The notes: generated by a model from the letters alone, not told the origin. DNA of 64,000 nt from Trichobilharzia szidati (GCA_944472155.2 OX235275.1:27270865-27334864), one strand, 5' to 3'; shown: positions 1 to 9,329, counted from the stretch's first letter. A program made the numbers and translations.

Positions 1-60
1 GTATTATTTACTGGATGACGTTTCGAACAAAATTTATTACTGTTCATAATCATATCAATT
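1..60 (+). repeat. Member of a small dispersed repeat family
   Basis: The block with GGATGACGTTTCGAACAAAA and then TTCATAATCATATCAATT recurs with drift near 5380-5500, and in reverse near 14054-14140 and 15850-15965. The 14-kb copy has a clear target duplication, so the family is mobile. The rest of the sequence up to 178 shows nothing I recognise. Confidence 0.55.
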
Positions 61-183
61 GTGATCACACGACTTTGACACTTAAGTTTTATAGTTTTCT
101 TTGTCCTCTCCTATTTGTCGTTAGGGTAGTAGAATTTTCCAGATATCCTCCTGGACAGGTGTTGAATCATTCCTATTACATGT

Positions 184-359
184 TGTAGTGTTTATGAGTT
201 AATCAAACATTCACCGATCAAGTGAGAATACTGAGGGCCCGCAATAAAGGCTTTATTCGTTTTATAATTCCAGTATAGGATCTGGTTTAAACAAAAATGA
301 AAGATGTGAATAGTGTATAATATAAATGCTAAACGTTTATGAAAATGTTCACACCACAT
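184..359 (-). repeat. 3' LTR of the gypsy element
   Basis: This 176-bp direct repeat matches 4007-4181 with a one-base length difference in an A run. On the element strand it starts TGTGGTG and ends CACTACA. It contains an AATAAA-like signal within the stretch ACGAATAAAG, a plausible poly(A) signal, and TATA-like AT-rich sequence upstream. Confidence 0.95.
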
Positions 360-374
360 TCTTCTCCCCTTTTG
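360..374 (-). promoter_or_regulatory. Polypurine tract of the gypsy element
   Basis: On the element strand the 15 bases directly before the 3' LTR read AAAAGGGGAGAAGAA, all purine. This is the expected primer site for second-strand synthesis and fixes the inner edge of the 3' LTR at 359. Confidence 0.9.
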
Positions 375-417
375 TTTGAGAATACAGAGCATAAGGAGTC
401 AAGACTTTTAAAACTGT

Positions 418-3400
418 TTAGACTTCGCGGCTTCTCAGATTGTATGGACGAACCCTTCGTTGTTTCTCTAGTAAAGAAGATGGGTTCGGATCAATTTTGA
501 TATTTTCACTTAAATTGTCCGTCAAAATAGGAGTTTCAGTATCTGTAGAACGGGTCGATATGTCGTCTTCAGTAAGTTGATTTTGGAGGCATTCTGGTAC
601 TGCGTCTGGAATCGGCATGCTAACGGGCGATTGAAATATATGTTCTTTTGGTGCAAGATGATGAATAGATACTGTTTCCTCACGTCCATCTGGAAGTCTC
701 ACATGAGCATACTTGGGATTACATTCAATCAGTTCAACTTCATCAACTGGAGATTCATATTTAGAACGTACATTACGGCGCATCAAGACCGGTCCAGGAA
801 TAGTTAACCAACTGGGAAGAGAAACACCAGACGTTGATTTTCGATTGTACCTTAACATCCGTTCGTGTGGAGTAGTATTTGTGGCAGTACATAAAAGAGA
901 ACGGATAGAATGAAGAGCGTCGGGGAGAACAACTTCCCACTCACAGATTGGTATGGACCTAGATTTAGCAGCTAGTGATATACATCGCCAGAGAGTGCCG
1001 TTGAGACGTTCAATCTGTCCATTTGATTGGGGGTTGTATGCTGTTGTTCTACTGGTAACTATTCCTTTATCGTGGAGAAAATGTTTTAATTCTGCAGACA
1101 TAAACGACGATCCTCTGTCTGAATGTATGTAGGATGGCATACCAAACAGGGAAAACAACTGGCACAGGCAATTAATAACAGTTGATGCTGTCATATCCTG
1201 GCAAGGAAAAGCGAACGGAAATCTAGAGTACTCATCAATTATCGTAAGAAGATATTTGTTCCGGGAGTTTGAAGGAAGAGGTCCTTTGAAATCAATATTT
1301 AGACGTTCAAAAGGAGAAGTCGCTTTAATAAGATTTCCTGTGGATACTTTGCAAAACCTGGGTTTCAGCTCAGCACAAACTGCACAACTAGATATCGTCC
1401 TCTTCACATCATCAACAGAAAAAGGTAGGTTCTTAGAACGCACAAAGTGAAGAAGGCGAACAACTCCTGGATGGCACAGAGAGTTATGTAGGTCTTTCAG
1501 ATTAGTTTCACCCATGACAGAAGCAGAATATCCGCGAGATAATGCATCGGCGACTTTGTTTTCTTTGCCACAACGGTAGATTATATCAAAACTGTAACAA
1601 GAAAGTTCTATTCGCCAACGCTGAATCTTGTCATTCTTTATTTTCCCATGGTGGTTCATATCGTACATGAAAGAAACTGATCGTTGGTCTGTAATGAGTT
1701 GGAAATGAGTACCAAGTAAATAATGACGCCATTTTCTAATAGCTTCGACGATGGCATAAGCTTCTTTCTCCACCGCTGAGTGATGCCGTTCACTTGGTGA
1801 TAGTGTTCTGGAAAAAAATGCAACGGGTCTACCATTTTGTGTTAACGTAGCAGCTATAGCAGTATCCGAAGCGTCGGTTTCCACTATAAGGGGCAAGTCG
1901 AGATCCACAGTAGTCATCACAGATTGAGCAAGTTCATTTTTTAATGCTGCATATGAGCTTACAATAGTACCTGGTAATGGAAAGATTTTATTTTGTATAA
2001 GGGGTTGAATTTTATCGGAGAAATGAGATATCCATTGTGAATAATACGCAAAGAGACCAATGACTCGCTGTTGGGATTTAAGATCTCGTGGAGGTGATAA
2101 ATTCCATAATGCTTGAAGTCTATCGGGATCAGGTTTGATCATTTTATGAGAAACTTCATAGCCTAGAAGTTTTACTTGTTTAACGCCAATAACACTTTTA
2201 TTCTCATTGAATGTTAGCCCATATTTTCTGGATGCTTCATAGAACCGGGCAAGATTTTTTGCATGTTGTTCTGTGTTTTCACCACAAATAGTTATATTAT
2301 CTAAATAAGCAAATGTAGCTTGAAGATTTTCATTTCTGATAATCTGACTGATAACTCTCTGAAAACACGAAACACCGTTTGTGACACCAAAGGGAATACG
2401 ACGGAACTGATAGAGGTTGCCGCAAGCTTCAAAAGCTGTGAACAGTTTCTCTTCTTCTTTGATGGGTATTTGATGGTAAGCACTCTTTAAATCCAAAGTG
2501 CTAAATACAGTATATTTTGAAATCTTTTCAATTATCTCATCAATTTTTGGGAGTGGATAGGCATCCAATAATGTGAAACGATTTATCGTTTGGCTGTAAT
2601 CAATCACCATTCTACGCTTGTGGCGTTCATTAGTAGTGACCAAAACTTGGGCGCGCCAAGGGGAGTTTGATGGTTCGATGATCTGCTCACTGAGTAAATT
2701 TTTGATTTCCAGCTTGATGAAATGTTCATCTGAAGTGGAATGTCTTCGTGATTTTGTAGCGATCGGAACACATTTGGGTGTTAGGTTATGAAACAAGGGA
2801 GGTGGATCAATATGTGCAGCAACAAGATTACACAGTGAAAATGGATTGTTTTTACCTTCAAATGGAATTTCGAGTTTATTATGCAAGCGTAAAAAATCAT
2901 GACCTAATAGCACATCAGCACACAGATTTGGCAACACTGAAAGTTTGATATGTGAGTAACTCGAGTCTTTATAACGTAGATTTACATAACAGTGACCATG
3001 AGTATGAGTTGTCAGACTTGTGGAAGCCATTGTAATTGAAGTGCGAGAATGCTCTACCTTTATATGTTGTTTTTGAACGACTGCACAAGAAATATAACTG
3101 TCTGAGCTCCCAGTATCTACGAGGGCTTGTAGGGGAATGTCATTTACAAAAAGCTGCACAACCGCATTGGAAAGAGACTGTGGAGCGGCGGCTAGAGTCA
3201 TGGAAGACAACAAAGAACTAGTAACTGATGTAGTTTTGGTGTACGATTTTGACCGGCAGACCTTCTGATAATGCCCCTTCTTACCACAGAGTTTGCATAC
3301 TGCATCCCTTGCAGGACATTTAGAGCGAGGATGTCTAGTAAATCCACAGAAGTAGCATTTCTCATTTATTGAAGCAGTCAATCCTGTTTCACCCACATAA

Positions 3401-3990
3401 GAGTTTAGTTCATTTGATGTATCACTGTTTGATATTGCAGCAGAATTGGAGAATTCGGAAGGATGAAACGAATGTGATTGTTGATAAGCCATTTCTAGGG
3501 ATCGAGCTTGTTCATAAGCAGTATCAAGATCAAGTAATTTGTTTTCCAGAAGACGTTGTCGTATATTATTAGATTGCATTCCACTTATGAATGCGTCACG
3601 TATTGCATCATTCTGATTTTGTTCAGCCGAGACAGGTTTGAATGAACAATCTTTTGCCAGAGATTTCAGTTTTTGTAAAAATTGGTCGAGGCTCTGTCCA
3701 GTTTCTTGTTTGCATGTGGATAATAGATGTCGAGCAAAAATCTCGTTCTTTGGTTTGACATACAGTTTCTCAAGAGTACTAAGAGCGCCGTCAAATGTTT
3801 TACATTCAGCAATGTATTCATATACAGTAGGTGAGATATAGTTGATGAGAACATCAAGTTTGTCTGAATCTGGAGTTGAAGATTTAGTGATAAAAGTATT
3901 GAATGTACGAAACCAATGATTCCAAATCTTCGAAGATGTTTGGCAATTGGAATCAGCATCAAAGCGTTCGGGACGTAATATCTTGTCCAT
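418..3990 (-). CDS. Gag-Pol polyprotein, Ty3/gypsy type, 1190 aa
   Basis: A single uninterrupted frame encodes capsid and replication enzymes. In order: a retrotransposon Gag region (about 20-170); two CCHC zinc knuckles (C212, C215, H220, C225 and C232, C235, H240, C245); an aspartic protease with DTG at 292-294; reverse transcriptase (about 440-620) with D500 in TLDLKSAYHQ and the active-site box read as YLDN at 562-565; RNase H with D705, a Glu in AVEKEAYA and D768; integrase zinc finger H835, H840, C869, C872; and integrase core D900, D958, E994. The start ATG at 3990 is the first in frame after the LTR. There is no frameshift between gag and pol, so Gag and Pol would be made in equal amounts unless processed otherwise. 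The second Asp of the usual YXDD box is Asn; I believe some gypsy lineages share this, but it should be checked. Confidence 0.95.
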   Translation of the reverse strand: MDKILRPERFDADSNCQTSSKIWNHWFRTFNTFITKSSTPDSDKLDVLINYISPTVYEYIAECKTFDGALSTLEKLYVKPKNEIFARHLLSTCKQETGQSLDQFLQKLKSLAKDCSFKPVSAEQNQNDAIRDAFISGMQSNNIRQRLLENKLLDLDTAYEQARSLEMAYQQSHSFHPSEFSNSAAISNSDTSNELNSYVGETGLTASINEKCYFCGFTRHPRSKCPARDAVCKLCGKKGHYQKVCRSKSYTKTTSVTSSLLSSMTLAAAPQSLSNAVVQLFVNDIPLQALVDTGSSDSYISCAVVQKQHIKVEHSRTSITMASTSLTTHTHGHCYVNLRYKDSSYSHIKLSVLPNLCADVLLGHDFLRLHNKLEIPFEGKNNPFSLCNLVAAHIDPPPLFHNLTPKCVPIATKSRRHSTSDEHFIKLEIKNLLSEQIIEPSNSPWRAQVLVTTNERHKRRMVIDYSQTINRFTLLDAYPLPKIDEIIEKISKYTVFSTLDLKSAYHQIPIKEEEKLFTAFEACGNLYQFRRIPFGVTNGVSCFQRVISQIIRNENLQATFAYLDNITICGENTEQHAKNLARFYEASRKYGLTFNENKSVIGVKQVKLLGYEVSHKMIKPDPDRLQALWNLSPPRDLKSQQRVIGLFAYYSQWISHFSDKIQPLIQNKIFPLPGTIVSSYAALKNELAQSVMTTVDLDLPLIVETDASDTAIAATLTQNGRPVAFFSRTLSPSERHHSAVEKEAYAIVEAIRKWRHYLLGTHFQLITDQRSVSFMYDMNHHGKIKNDKIQRWRIELSCYSFDIIYRCGKENKVADALSRGYSASVMGETNLKDLHNSLCHPGVVRLLHFVRSKNLPFSVDDVKRTISSCAVCAELKPRFCKVSTGNLIKATSPFERLNIDFKGPLPSNSRNKYLLTIIDEYSRFPFAFPCQDMTASTVINCLCQLFSLFGMPSYIHSDRGSSFMSAELKHFLHDKGIVTSRTTAYNPQSNGQIERLNGTLWRCISLAAKSRSIPICEWEVVLPDALHSIRSLLCTATNTTPHERMLRYNRKSTSGVSLPSWLTIPGPVLMRRNVRSKYESPVDEVELIECNPKYAHVRLPDGREETVSIHHLAPKEHIFQSPVSMPIPDAVPECLQNQLTEDDISTRSTDTETPILTDNLSENIKIDPNPSSLLEKQRRVRPYNLRSREV

Positions 3991-4006
3991 AATAAAACGA
4001 ATAAAT
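3991..4006 (-). other. Leader of the gypsy element; no TGG-type primer-binding site
   Basis: The element-strand sequence after the 5' LTR is ATTTATTCGTTTTATT followed directly by ATG. No TGG motif complementary to a tRNA CCA end is present at the LTR edge. Fourteen of these bases (3992-4005) are perfectly complementary to 4075-4088 inside the LTR on the same strand. This is the position of a primer-binding site, so self-priming is possible; see findings. Confidence 0.6.
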
Positions 4007-4181
4007 TGTAGTGTTTATGAGTTAATCAAACATTCACCGATCAAGTGAGAATACTGAGGGCCCGCAATAAAGGCTTTATTCGTTTTATAATTCCAGTATA
4101 GGATCTGGTTTAAACAAAAATGAAAGATGTGAATAGTGTATAATATAAATGCTAAACGTTTATGAAAATGTTCACACCACA
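4007..4181 (-). repeat. 5' LTR of the gypsy element
   Basis: This 175-bp LTR is the promoter-proximal copy for the minus-strand element. Its inner edge lies 16 nt from the gag-pol ATG. Plus-strand positions 4075-4088 are the reverse complement of the leader at 3992-4005. LTR length is short compared with the several hundred bases usual in gypsy elements. Confidence 0.95.
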
Positions 4182-4186
4182 CATGT

Positions 4187-5030
4187 ATTTGCAGTTGATT
4201 CGATAAACAAAGCTTCTGTTATCAATCTCTCCCTGCACCCTGTGACAATAGATTTTAAAACTGTCATCCTATCCCATCCTATTGTATGGTTGTGTGTAAC
4301 TGCATGTGGTTCTATAGCTGAACTATTCTCTAGATTTCTTATCTTATTCGGGTCAACCAATCTACATTTTGCTAGGTTCGGCTAGTCTGACTGCCCCTGT
4401 TCTACTGGATTGACCTATGTATTTGACCTGATAATCATTGCAGGCAGGGTATTAGATAAACTAAATTGTTTTGTTTTAAAGGCTCCGCAGGATTGATCCT
4501 TTAACCGACAAAGCTTGTTTCTAGTTTGTGGGTTTGACTGCCACGTGTTTTCCTGCCGTAACACATATATTATAATGTTTCTAGTATTTCATTACAGTTC
4601 ACAGTTTAACCTCTTTATATTATCACTACACTTGATATCTGTCAACCCTTGCTTGAACTTACATTCACTTCAGTATTCCTCAGGTTTTGGTATTTCTTTG
4701 TATGTATTTTGTGGTGATTATTTTCCCCTCACACCATTGAATTAAAACTCAACCCCCGCCACCGTCCAATGAAACCGTATTCTTTTGATTATTAACTGTA
4801 CATCGGTATGTCACCCTTTTGTCTATTCACACAATCTTATGTTCCGAATGACTGCACATTTTTCATATACGTCCACTTGACAAAGCTTAACACTGAACTA
4901 TCACTCCATATTATACATGTACCCCAACAATACAGTTTCTGATATAATTTCCACATGACTTTAATGGCTATTTGTACTCTCATATTTGTGGTCATATAGA
5001 GTACAGTCTGTAGAGTCTGAGGAAGAAGTT
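4187..5030. other. Unassigned AT-rich sequence
   Basis: This stretch flanks the gypsy insertion. Only short open frames without recognisable domains are present and I see no repeat shared with the rest of the window. Confidence 0.5.
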
Positions 5031-5180
5031 ATCGAAAGTTGACAGTTGGAAGCCGTGACCAGTAGGGTACAGCAGGTTGAAGATGAGACAGTAACTCATC
5101 GAAGAAGACATTGCGAAATGGTCGCGCTGTATCGTGAATTGGTAGAAGTTAGAATTCATGGGCCATTGGATCGGATCCCA

Positions 5181-5340
5181 GTGGCTCAATGGTTTACGAG
5201 CTCGCTTTGTAACCAGAAGGTCCTGTGTTCAAACCCCGGTGGGAGCGTACTGATGAAGAGTCCCGGTCTAGGACGAAACAGCTGTCCAGTACTCCCAGGT
5301 TTTCCAGTGGTTCTCTAACTGATGTCAGCTCATGATGAAC
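5181..5340 (+). mobile_element. tRNA-derived SINE with ribozyme module (Sm-alpha-like)
   Basis: The head reads like a tRNA-derived Pol III promoter: an A-box-like GTGGCTCAATGG at 5181-5192 and a B box GTTCAAACC at 5227-5235. A hammerhead-type core follows (5247-5292), and then a tail with CCCAGGTTTTCCAGTGG and CATGATGAAC. This order of tRNA head, hammerhead and tail is that of the schistosome Sm-alpha SINE family. The preceding segment 5035-5180 may belong to the same composite unit, but I cannot delimit it. Confidence 0.75.
5247..5292 (+). ncRNA. Hammerhead ribozyme, probably decayed
   Basis: Visible parts: CTGATGA (5250-5256), a stem II GTCC/GGAC (5260-5263 with 5271-5274), GAAAC (5275-5279), a palindromic short stem III, ACAGCTGT, and a GTC cleavage triplet (5284-5286). 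Stem I would be GTACTG (5247-5252) with CAGTAC (5287-5292), a perfect 6-bp pairing. It uses the same CTG that the catalytic core needs, so one CTG of an ancestral CTGCTG appears lost. Three extra bases, AGA, also separate the core from stem II. Self-cleavage is therefore doubtful in this copy. Confidence 0.6.
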
Positions 5341-5344
5341 TTCT

Positions 5345-5500
5345 CCATCTAATAAGTATAAAACTTGGGCGCTGTGGTAGAGTATAACTCCTTTATGGAT
5401 AAGATTTTATTATGATAAATCACACAGTGTTGTTATGCAGTAATATTAACTGATGACTTTTCGAGCACAAACTACTGCTCATAATCATATCAAGTTTTCT
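5345..5500 (+). repeat. Dispersed repeat, long form
   Basis: Contains a GCGCTGTGGTAGAGTATAAC block and a later CTGATGACTTTTCGAGCAC...CATAATCATATCA block. Both recur, reversed, at 15850-15965 with the same order and similar spacing. The second block is shared with 1-60 and 14054-14140. Confidence 0.5.
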
Positions 5501-5502
5501 AA

Positions 5503-5860
5503 AACAATTTTTTTGCTGAAAGCCATCTTGTTTTGATTACACTATGGGGATTTATAATTAATGGTGAGTTTGATTTCCTCTTTTGCGTGTGTGTGTGTGT
5601 ACATGGAGCTATGCCCCCTTGGTTCGTGTTCTGAAATTTCGATCAGTGGCTCATGGTGAATTTGAACCTCGCACTCCACCTACCATCGAGGTTTGACCAG
5701 CCGGGTGGAGTATCATTAGCCTTCACATATAATAGGTTTGGCTCATTACCTACCAACTGGACGTGGAATTCCAAGTGGTTGTTGAGTAAGTAAGTAATAG
5801 CGTATTCAACTCTCACTTATGTGTGTGTGTGTGTGTATTGAAACATATCTCTGAAGATCT
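5503..5860. other. Microsatellites and a SINE-like fragment with (AAGT)n tail
   Basis: There are GT runs at 5585-5602 and 5821-5837. Between them, about 5620-5805, lies a moderately GC-rich segment ending in AGTAAGTAAGTAA. The same tetranucleotide tail ends the minus-strand element at 7766. I see no open frame here. Confidence 0.4.
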
Positions 5861-5941
5861 TTAATGGTATCTTTAAAAAAAGCTGTTTATTGGATCGTAT
5901 TTCTTATCACCTTTATTCTCCTTTTATATTTTCACATTCAG

Positions 5942-6517
5942 AATTCGCTTGCATTACCGCTGACGCCTACGAATTTAGTTGGTATTAAACCTGGCGGCTA
6001 TAGTTCATCTGGCTCTTCATCATCAAATAGTCTGTTTACAAATTTCAGTAGTTTTCAAATGCCAGATGCTTGGATCGCTCCATCTCCACGTAGTCCACAA
6101 TCAAGTAATAAATATTCACGTACTACTATCGATTCTGTACAGTCGTCTGCGAATTCATCCGGCTATTCCGCCTCCTACTCATCCTCTTCTTCATCATCTT
6201 CTTATGGATTACACCTGCCTATTGGAACACCACTTACTAATCCCGGACTGATGGGTGCTACGCCTAGTTTAAGTAACTTACATGTTGGACAGGGTCAAGT
6301 GATGACATCTCGTAAACCTTCTCAGCCACCTCCTCCTCTGAATCCTGGGGAGTTTCGAACTCCCTTATCACCGAATCCTTTTCAACAGAAAAGTAGTCAC
6401 AATAGCAGATTCGGTCCTGATTCATCGTACACTTCATGTCCATCTCCAGCTGTGCATCGATCATCGACTTCTCAAGAGATGATGATTATTCCTAGATCTC
6501 CGTCGCCACCTTCTTAG
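5942..6517 (+). CDS. Candidate terminal exon of a Ser/Pro-rich protein
   Basis: A 191-residue frame runs from a strong 3' splice-site context, a pyrimidine-rich tract ending in TTCACATTCAG at 5931-5941, to TAG at 6515-6517. The product is low complexity: runs of Ser (about residues 20-32 and 75-95), a PPPP run, and a C-terminal PRSPSPPS. No domain is recognised. The open frame extends upstream to an ATG at 5864, but that segment (LIxxFILLLYF) reads as the pyrimidine tract rather than a membrane anchor. An AATAAA lies 152 bases after the stop. None of the element families in this window encodes anything similar, so this is the best host-gene candidate. Upstream exons were not found. Confidence 0.5.
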   Translation, partial: NSLALPLTPTNLVGIKPGGYSSSGSSSSNSLFTNFSSFQMPDAWIAPSPRSPQSSNKYSRTTIDSVQSSANSSGYSASYSSSSSSSSYGLHLPIGTPLTNPGLMGATPSLSNLHVGQGQVMTSRKPSQPPPPLNPGEFRTPLSPNPFQQKSSHNSRFGPDSSYTSCPSPAVHRSSTSQEMMIIPRSPSPPS

Positions 6518-6668
6518 TTGGTGAAATCAGGTGTGATAGAATTAATTATTGAACATTTGTGCTTTTAATTCAATAAGAAGATTGCCTGTTGTATTTCGTA
6601 TATATATATATATATATTCTTTTGTATCTTAAAAGAAGCTTTTTTCTGAAATTGATATTGTCTTCTCG

Positions 6669-6674
6669 AATAAA
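6669..6674 (+). terminator. Poly(A) signal AATAAA
   Basis: AATAAA lies about 150 nt after the stop of the Ser/Pro-rich exon, after a TA microsatellite at 6599-6617. The spacing fits a short 3' UTR. Confidence 0.4.
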
Positions 6675-6734
6675 TTGATCGAAGAATTGTATCTGTAGCT
6701 GTCTGTCTTCTGCCTTTAAATTGTTCATCTGAAG

Positions 6735-7130
6735 TAATGACAACTAGTGGTGGCTGTTAGGGATGCCTTCTGTCCCCAGCCTTCTGCTTAATTTCAGCAT
6801 AGATGTACTAATGGAATTAACCGTAACTGAATTCACCCACATAGGGGTTGATTTGTCACTATGGTATAGTCTCGTTGACTTAAAATATGTGGGTGATACA
6901 GTCCTCCTAGCTGAAGAGGCTGGTAAAATTCAGAGGCTTCTTAACGCATAGAGCAGAAATCTTCAGTTGTATAGCATCATCCCAAAGGGACTGATTGTTG
7001 GTGAAATCTGAGCACGGATGCAAAATGCGCATGTTGCATTTGGCTACTCACGCCACCTTTAGCAGAGATATGATATCTGGCTATCGATAAATGCCACCAA
7101 TCCCACTACTGCTACACAAACTTTAAAGCT
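6735..7130 (+). pseudogene. Decayed LINE reverse transcriptase fragment (RTE-2 type)
   Basis: The readable part at 6763-6951 includes VDLKYVGDTVLLAEEAGKIQ, a corrupted form of the LINE palm motif YADD followed by a helix typical of RTE/SR2-like polymerases. The catalytic Ala-Asp has become Val-Gly. The surrounding frame is broken. The same family appears, also decayed, at 14740-15560, 9330-9595 and 22240-23265. Confidence 0.65.
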
Positions 7131-7229
7131 TAGCTTGAAGCCCTATATTCCACTGGGAACGTAAAGGGAAAAAATACTATATATATATATATACATATAT
7201 ATATGTACATTTAAGTTATATATAAATAT

Positions 7230-8695
7230 GTTCTTGGAAAGTGGAAGAGGAGACTAAAATGGACACGTCCACTGCTGCAAGTACTAATCACTAACAACGA
7301 AAGAAATTTGAACGACGTAACTCTCTTCAATAAACTAGGCAGCAGCAGCCCTTCAACCACAGTCAGCCCTACGAATGAGGATATCAAAATCGGAATGGGA
7401 AAACGAAGGCAAATATTCATCAATATGAAATCAGTTTGAAAAATCCCTTACTGTCAGCACATAGAACGAAATTCGGATTTTCAACAGTACCTTTAAGTCA
7501 GTCATTCTGTTTAAGTCCTAACCTTGACACTTCACGAAAAGTGTTTCCAACAAGCTCTTGCACATTTTAGCCGACAGCTACCTTCCATCCATAATGATAG
7601 CTAGAAAGAATAAGTAACAAGAGACTCTTGTAATTACCTGATCAACAACCTATTTCCATTACAAATGTAGACAGATGAGATACACTGCAAAGACGCTGGT
7701 GAGTGACATCGCACGCCAGTCGAGTGCGTGCAACCTGAATGGGAGACGGCAAGTTGAGCTTGATTACTTACTTACTTTACTTCGGCTGTCTCCTACGGGA
7801 GGATGAGCCGGCTTCATGAACATCTCGAATCATCGCTGCCCAGGCGCGGCGATCTGATGCAAGGTTTTGCGACAAGGTTATCCAATTCTTGTTCTACAGA
7901 CGGAGTCCGTAGACGGTTTGTAGCCCCAGGCACTCCATATCAGCCTTGACTGTACCAACCCATGTTTTCAGCTGTCCACCCCTGCGACATCGTTTGTAAG
8001 AGAGTTCATGAAGTTTCATGGGAATTTGGTACGAGTGATGTCCCCAGAATCGCTCGGCCTTTTGTTTGAGAGTGCAGCTCTAGCCTTTACACAACCAAGT
8101 GTGACCTACAAGGCAGTAGGAGTAGAGTAGGGAGTCCACTATCCATTGGCAGCCGGTGACCGGAGTTCAGTTCATACGCCTTTTTGAATGGGGCCAGACA
8201 TCCAGGACATCCAACAAGCCCTTTGTCCATACGTCTGCTGGTGAGCTCCAGTGAGCTTCATACGCCAGTCGTTGGAGGTTTGGAATCAGGGTTTAGCCAT
8301 CTCCCCTAGACTGTCATCCAATGAACAGTCAACCCGGTGAAGAGCGCCGGGCATACGCTTTCGCCCCTCACTTTGGTGAAAAACACCTCCACCACGTGAA
8401 GGCAGTGAGTAGGACTTCCTCAGGAGAGGCTATGTAAGACGCCCGGTCATATAGGAGCATTTCAAGAGGTGTGCGGAGGGGTGGCCAACCCGCAGCGCAA
8501 GGCACCCACCCGCGACCATCCTGAGGCTTTGGAGGCTTGATTCCGACAGTGACATAGAAGAGATCGTGTGATGAAGAGATGAGAGCTTATGGGTAATCTT
8601 GCAGCCAGCTAGAGAGAAATATGGAGGAGGGAGGACTAAAAATAGAGGTGTGTTGTTGAAGCACAAGGTTCCACTCATAACCCAAAGGAATAATA
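7230..8695 (+). mobile_element. Decayed RTE-1 LINE 3' end, split by another element
   Basis: From 7300 the translation resembles the C-terminal part of the RTE at 38.3-38.8 kb: NEDIKIGMGKRRQIFINM corresponds to DEDVKSRIGKARNTFINL. The match reaches the CATCGCACGCCAG block near 7715, is interrupted at 7766-8534, and resumes from about 8543 with ACATAGAAGAGATCGTG to the AAT-type tail at about 8690. Many stops are present. An 8-bp duplication, GCTTGATT (7758-7765 and 8535-8542), brackets the interruption. Confidence 0.7.
7766..8534 (-). mobile_element. 5'-truncated LINE fragment with (AAGT)n tail
   Basis: This 769-bp insert lies within the RTE-1 relic and is flanked by GCTTGATT. On the minus strand its end reads as an RTE-like C terminus, with ERFWGHHSYQIPMKLHEL, one stop, and then SDRRAWAAMIRDVHEAG up to a stop at about 7790. 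An AAGTAAAGTAAGTAAGTAA tail follows. The upstream half (8065-8534) is not recognised. Confidence 0.65.
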
Positions 8696-8699
8696 ATCA

Positions 8700-9320
8700 T
8701 AATTGTATAAAGTAAAAGATTTACATTGCAATTTTCCACTCACCTTTGATATAAACATTCAGTAGTAAATGTAAGCACACTATGCAGTGGAGTTTCATTT
8801 CAAATGAAACACACAATAGTGAAAATTCAGACTTTTTGACACACATTTATTCAAGCCTATTATTATCTGAAGGTTGACCAGTTATGTAATACTAAAAGCT
8901 GGCTAAATAAATTAATTTTACGACGTTTATGGATTCCTTGTATAATTAATTATCTTATGCTGAAAGTTGAACTGGCTGGCATTATGTATCAGGTATCCTT
9001 AACGATGTTAACCGTATATAAATCGTTAAATTTGGAAGACAATGCATCGTAACACGTACGTTTGCTTGTTATTGCGTTTAGGAATCAATGCTAGGAAAAT
9101 TACATGCAGTGTTGAATGGTATTTGATAGAAACGAGTTTATTTTTGCTAAATATAAACTGGCTGGCTGGCTGGATTCAACATAGAACTTGGCACCGAAGT
9201 GCAGCAGTTCGATTTGCCACGTTCCAAAGAGCACACAAAGGTAGACAAGAAAATGAGTGGAGAGAATCAATAGAGTTTTGACAAGTATAAGAATGAAACA
9301 GAATGAGTAATGGTAGAAAG
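8700..9320. other. Unassigned AT-rich stretch
   Basis: No domain-bearing frame is present. A short CTGG repeat (about 9160-9174) is the only pattern noticed. Confidence 0.45.
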
Positions 9321-9329
9321 GAATATGAA

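Larger units (their letters stand above)
179..4186 (-). mobile_element. Complete Ty3/gypsy LTR retrotransposon
   Basis: A compact element of about 4.0 kb lies on the minus strand, bounded by two LTRs (184-359 and 4007-4181) that begin TG and end CA on the element strand. The LTRs differ by one A indel that I could find. A 5-bp target duplication, CATGT, sits outside them (179-183 and 4182-4186). The interior carries one long gag-pol frame, a polypurine tract against the 3' LTR, and only 16 nt between the 5' LTR and the start codon. Domain order (protease, RT, RNase H, integrase) is that of Ty3/gypsy. Near-identical LTRs, the intact target duplication and the unbroken frame suggest a recent insertion. 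I cannot assign it to a named schistosome family from memory. Confidence 0.95.

Noticed and set aside
5864..5941. N-terminal hydrophobic segment as a signal peptide or membrane anchor of the Ser/Pro-rich protein
   Set aside because: The run is encoded by a T/C-rich tract ending in CAG and reads better as a splice-acceptor region.
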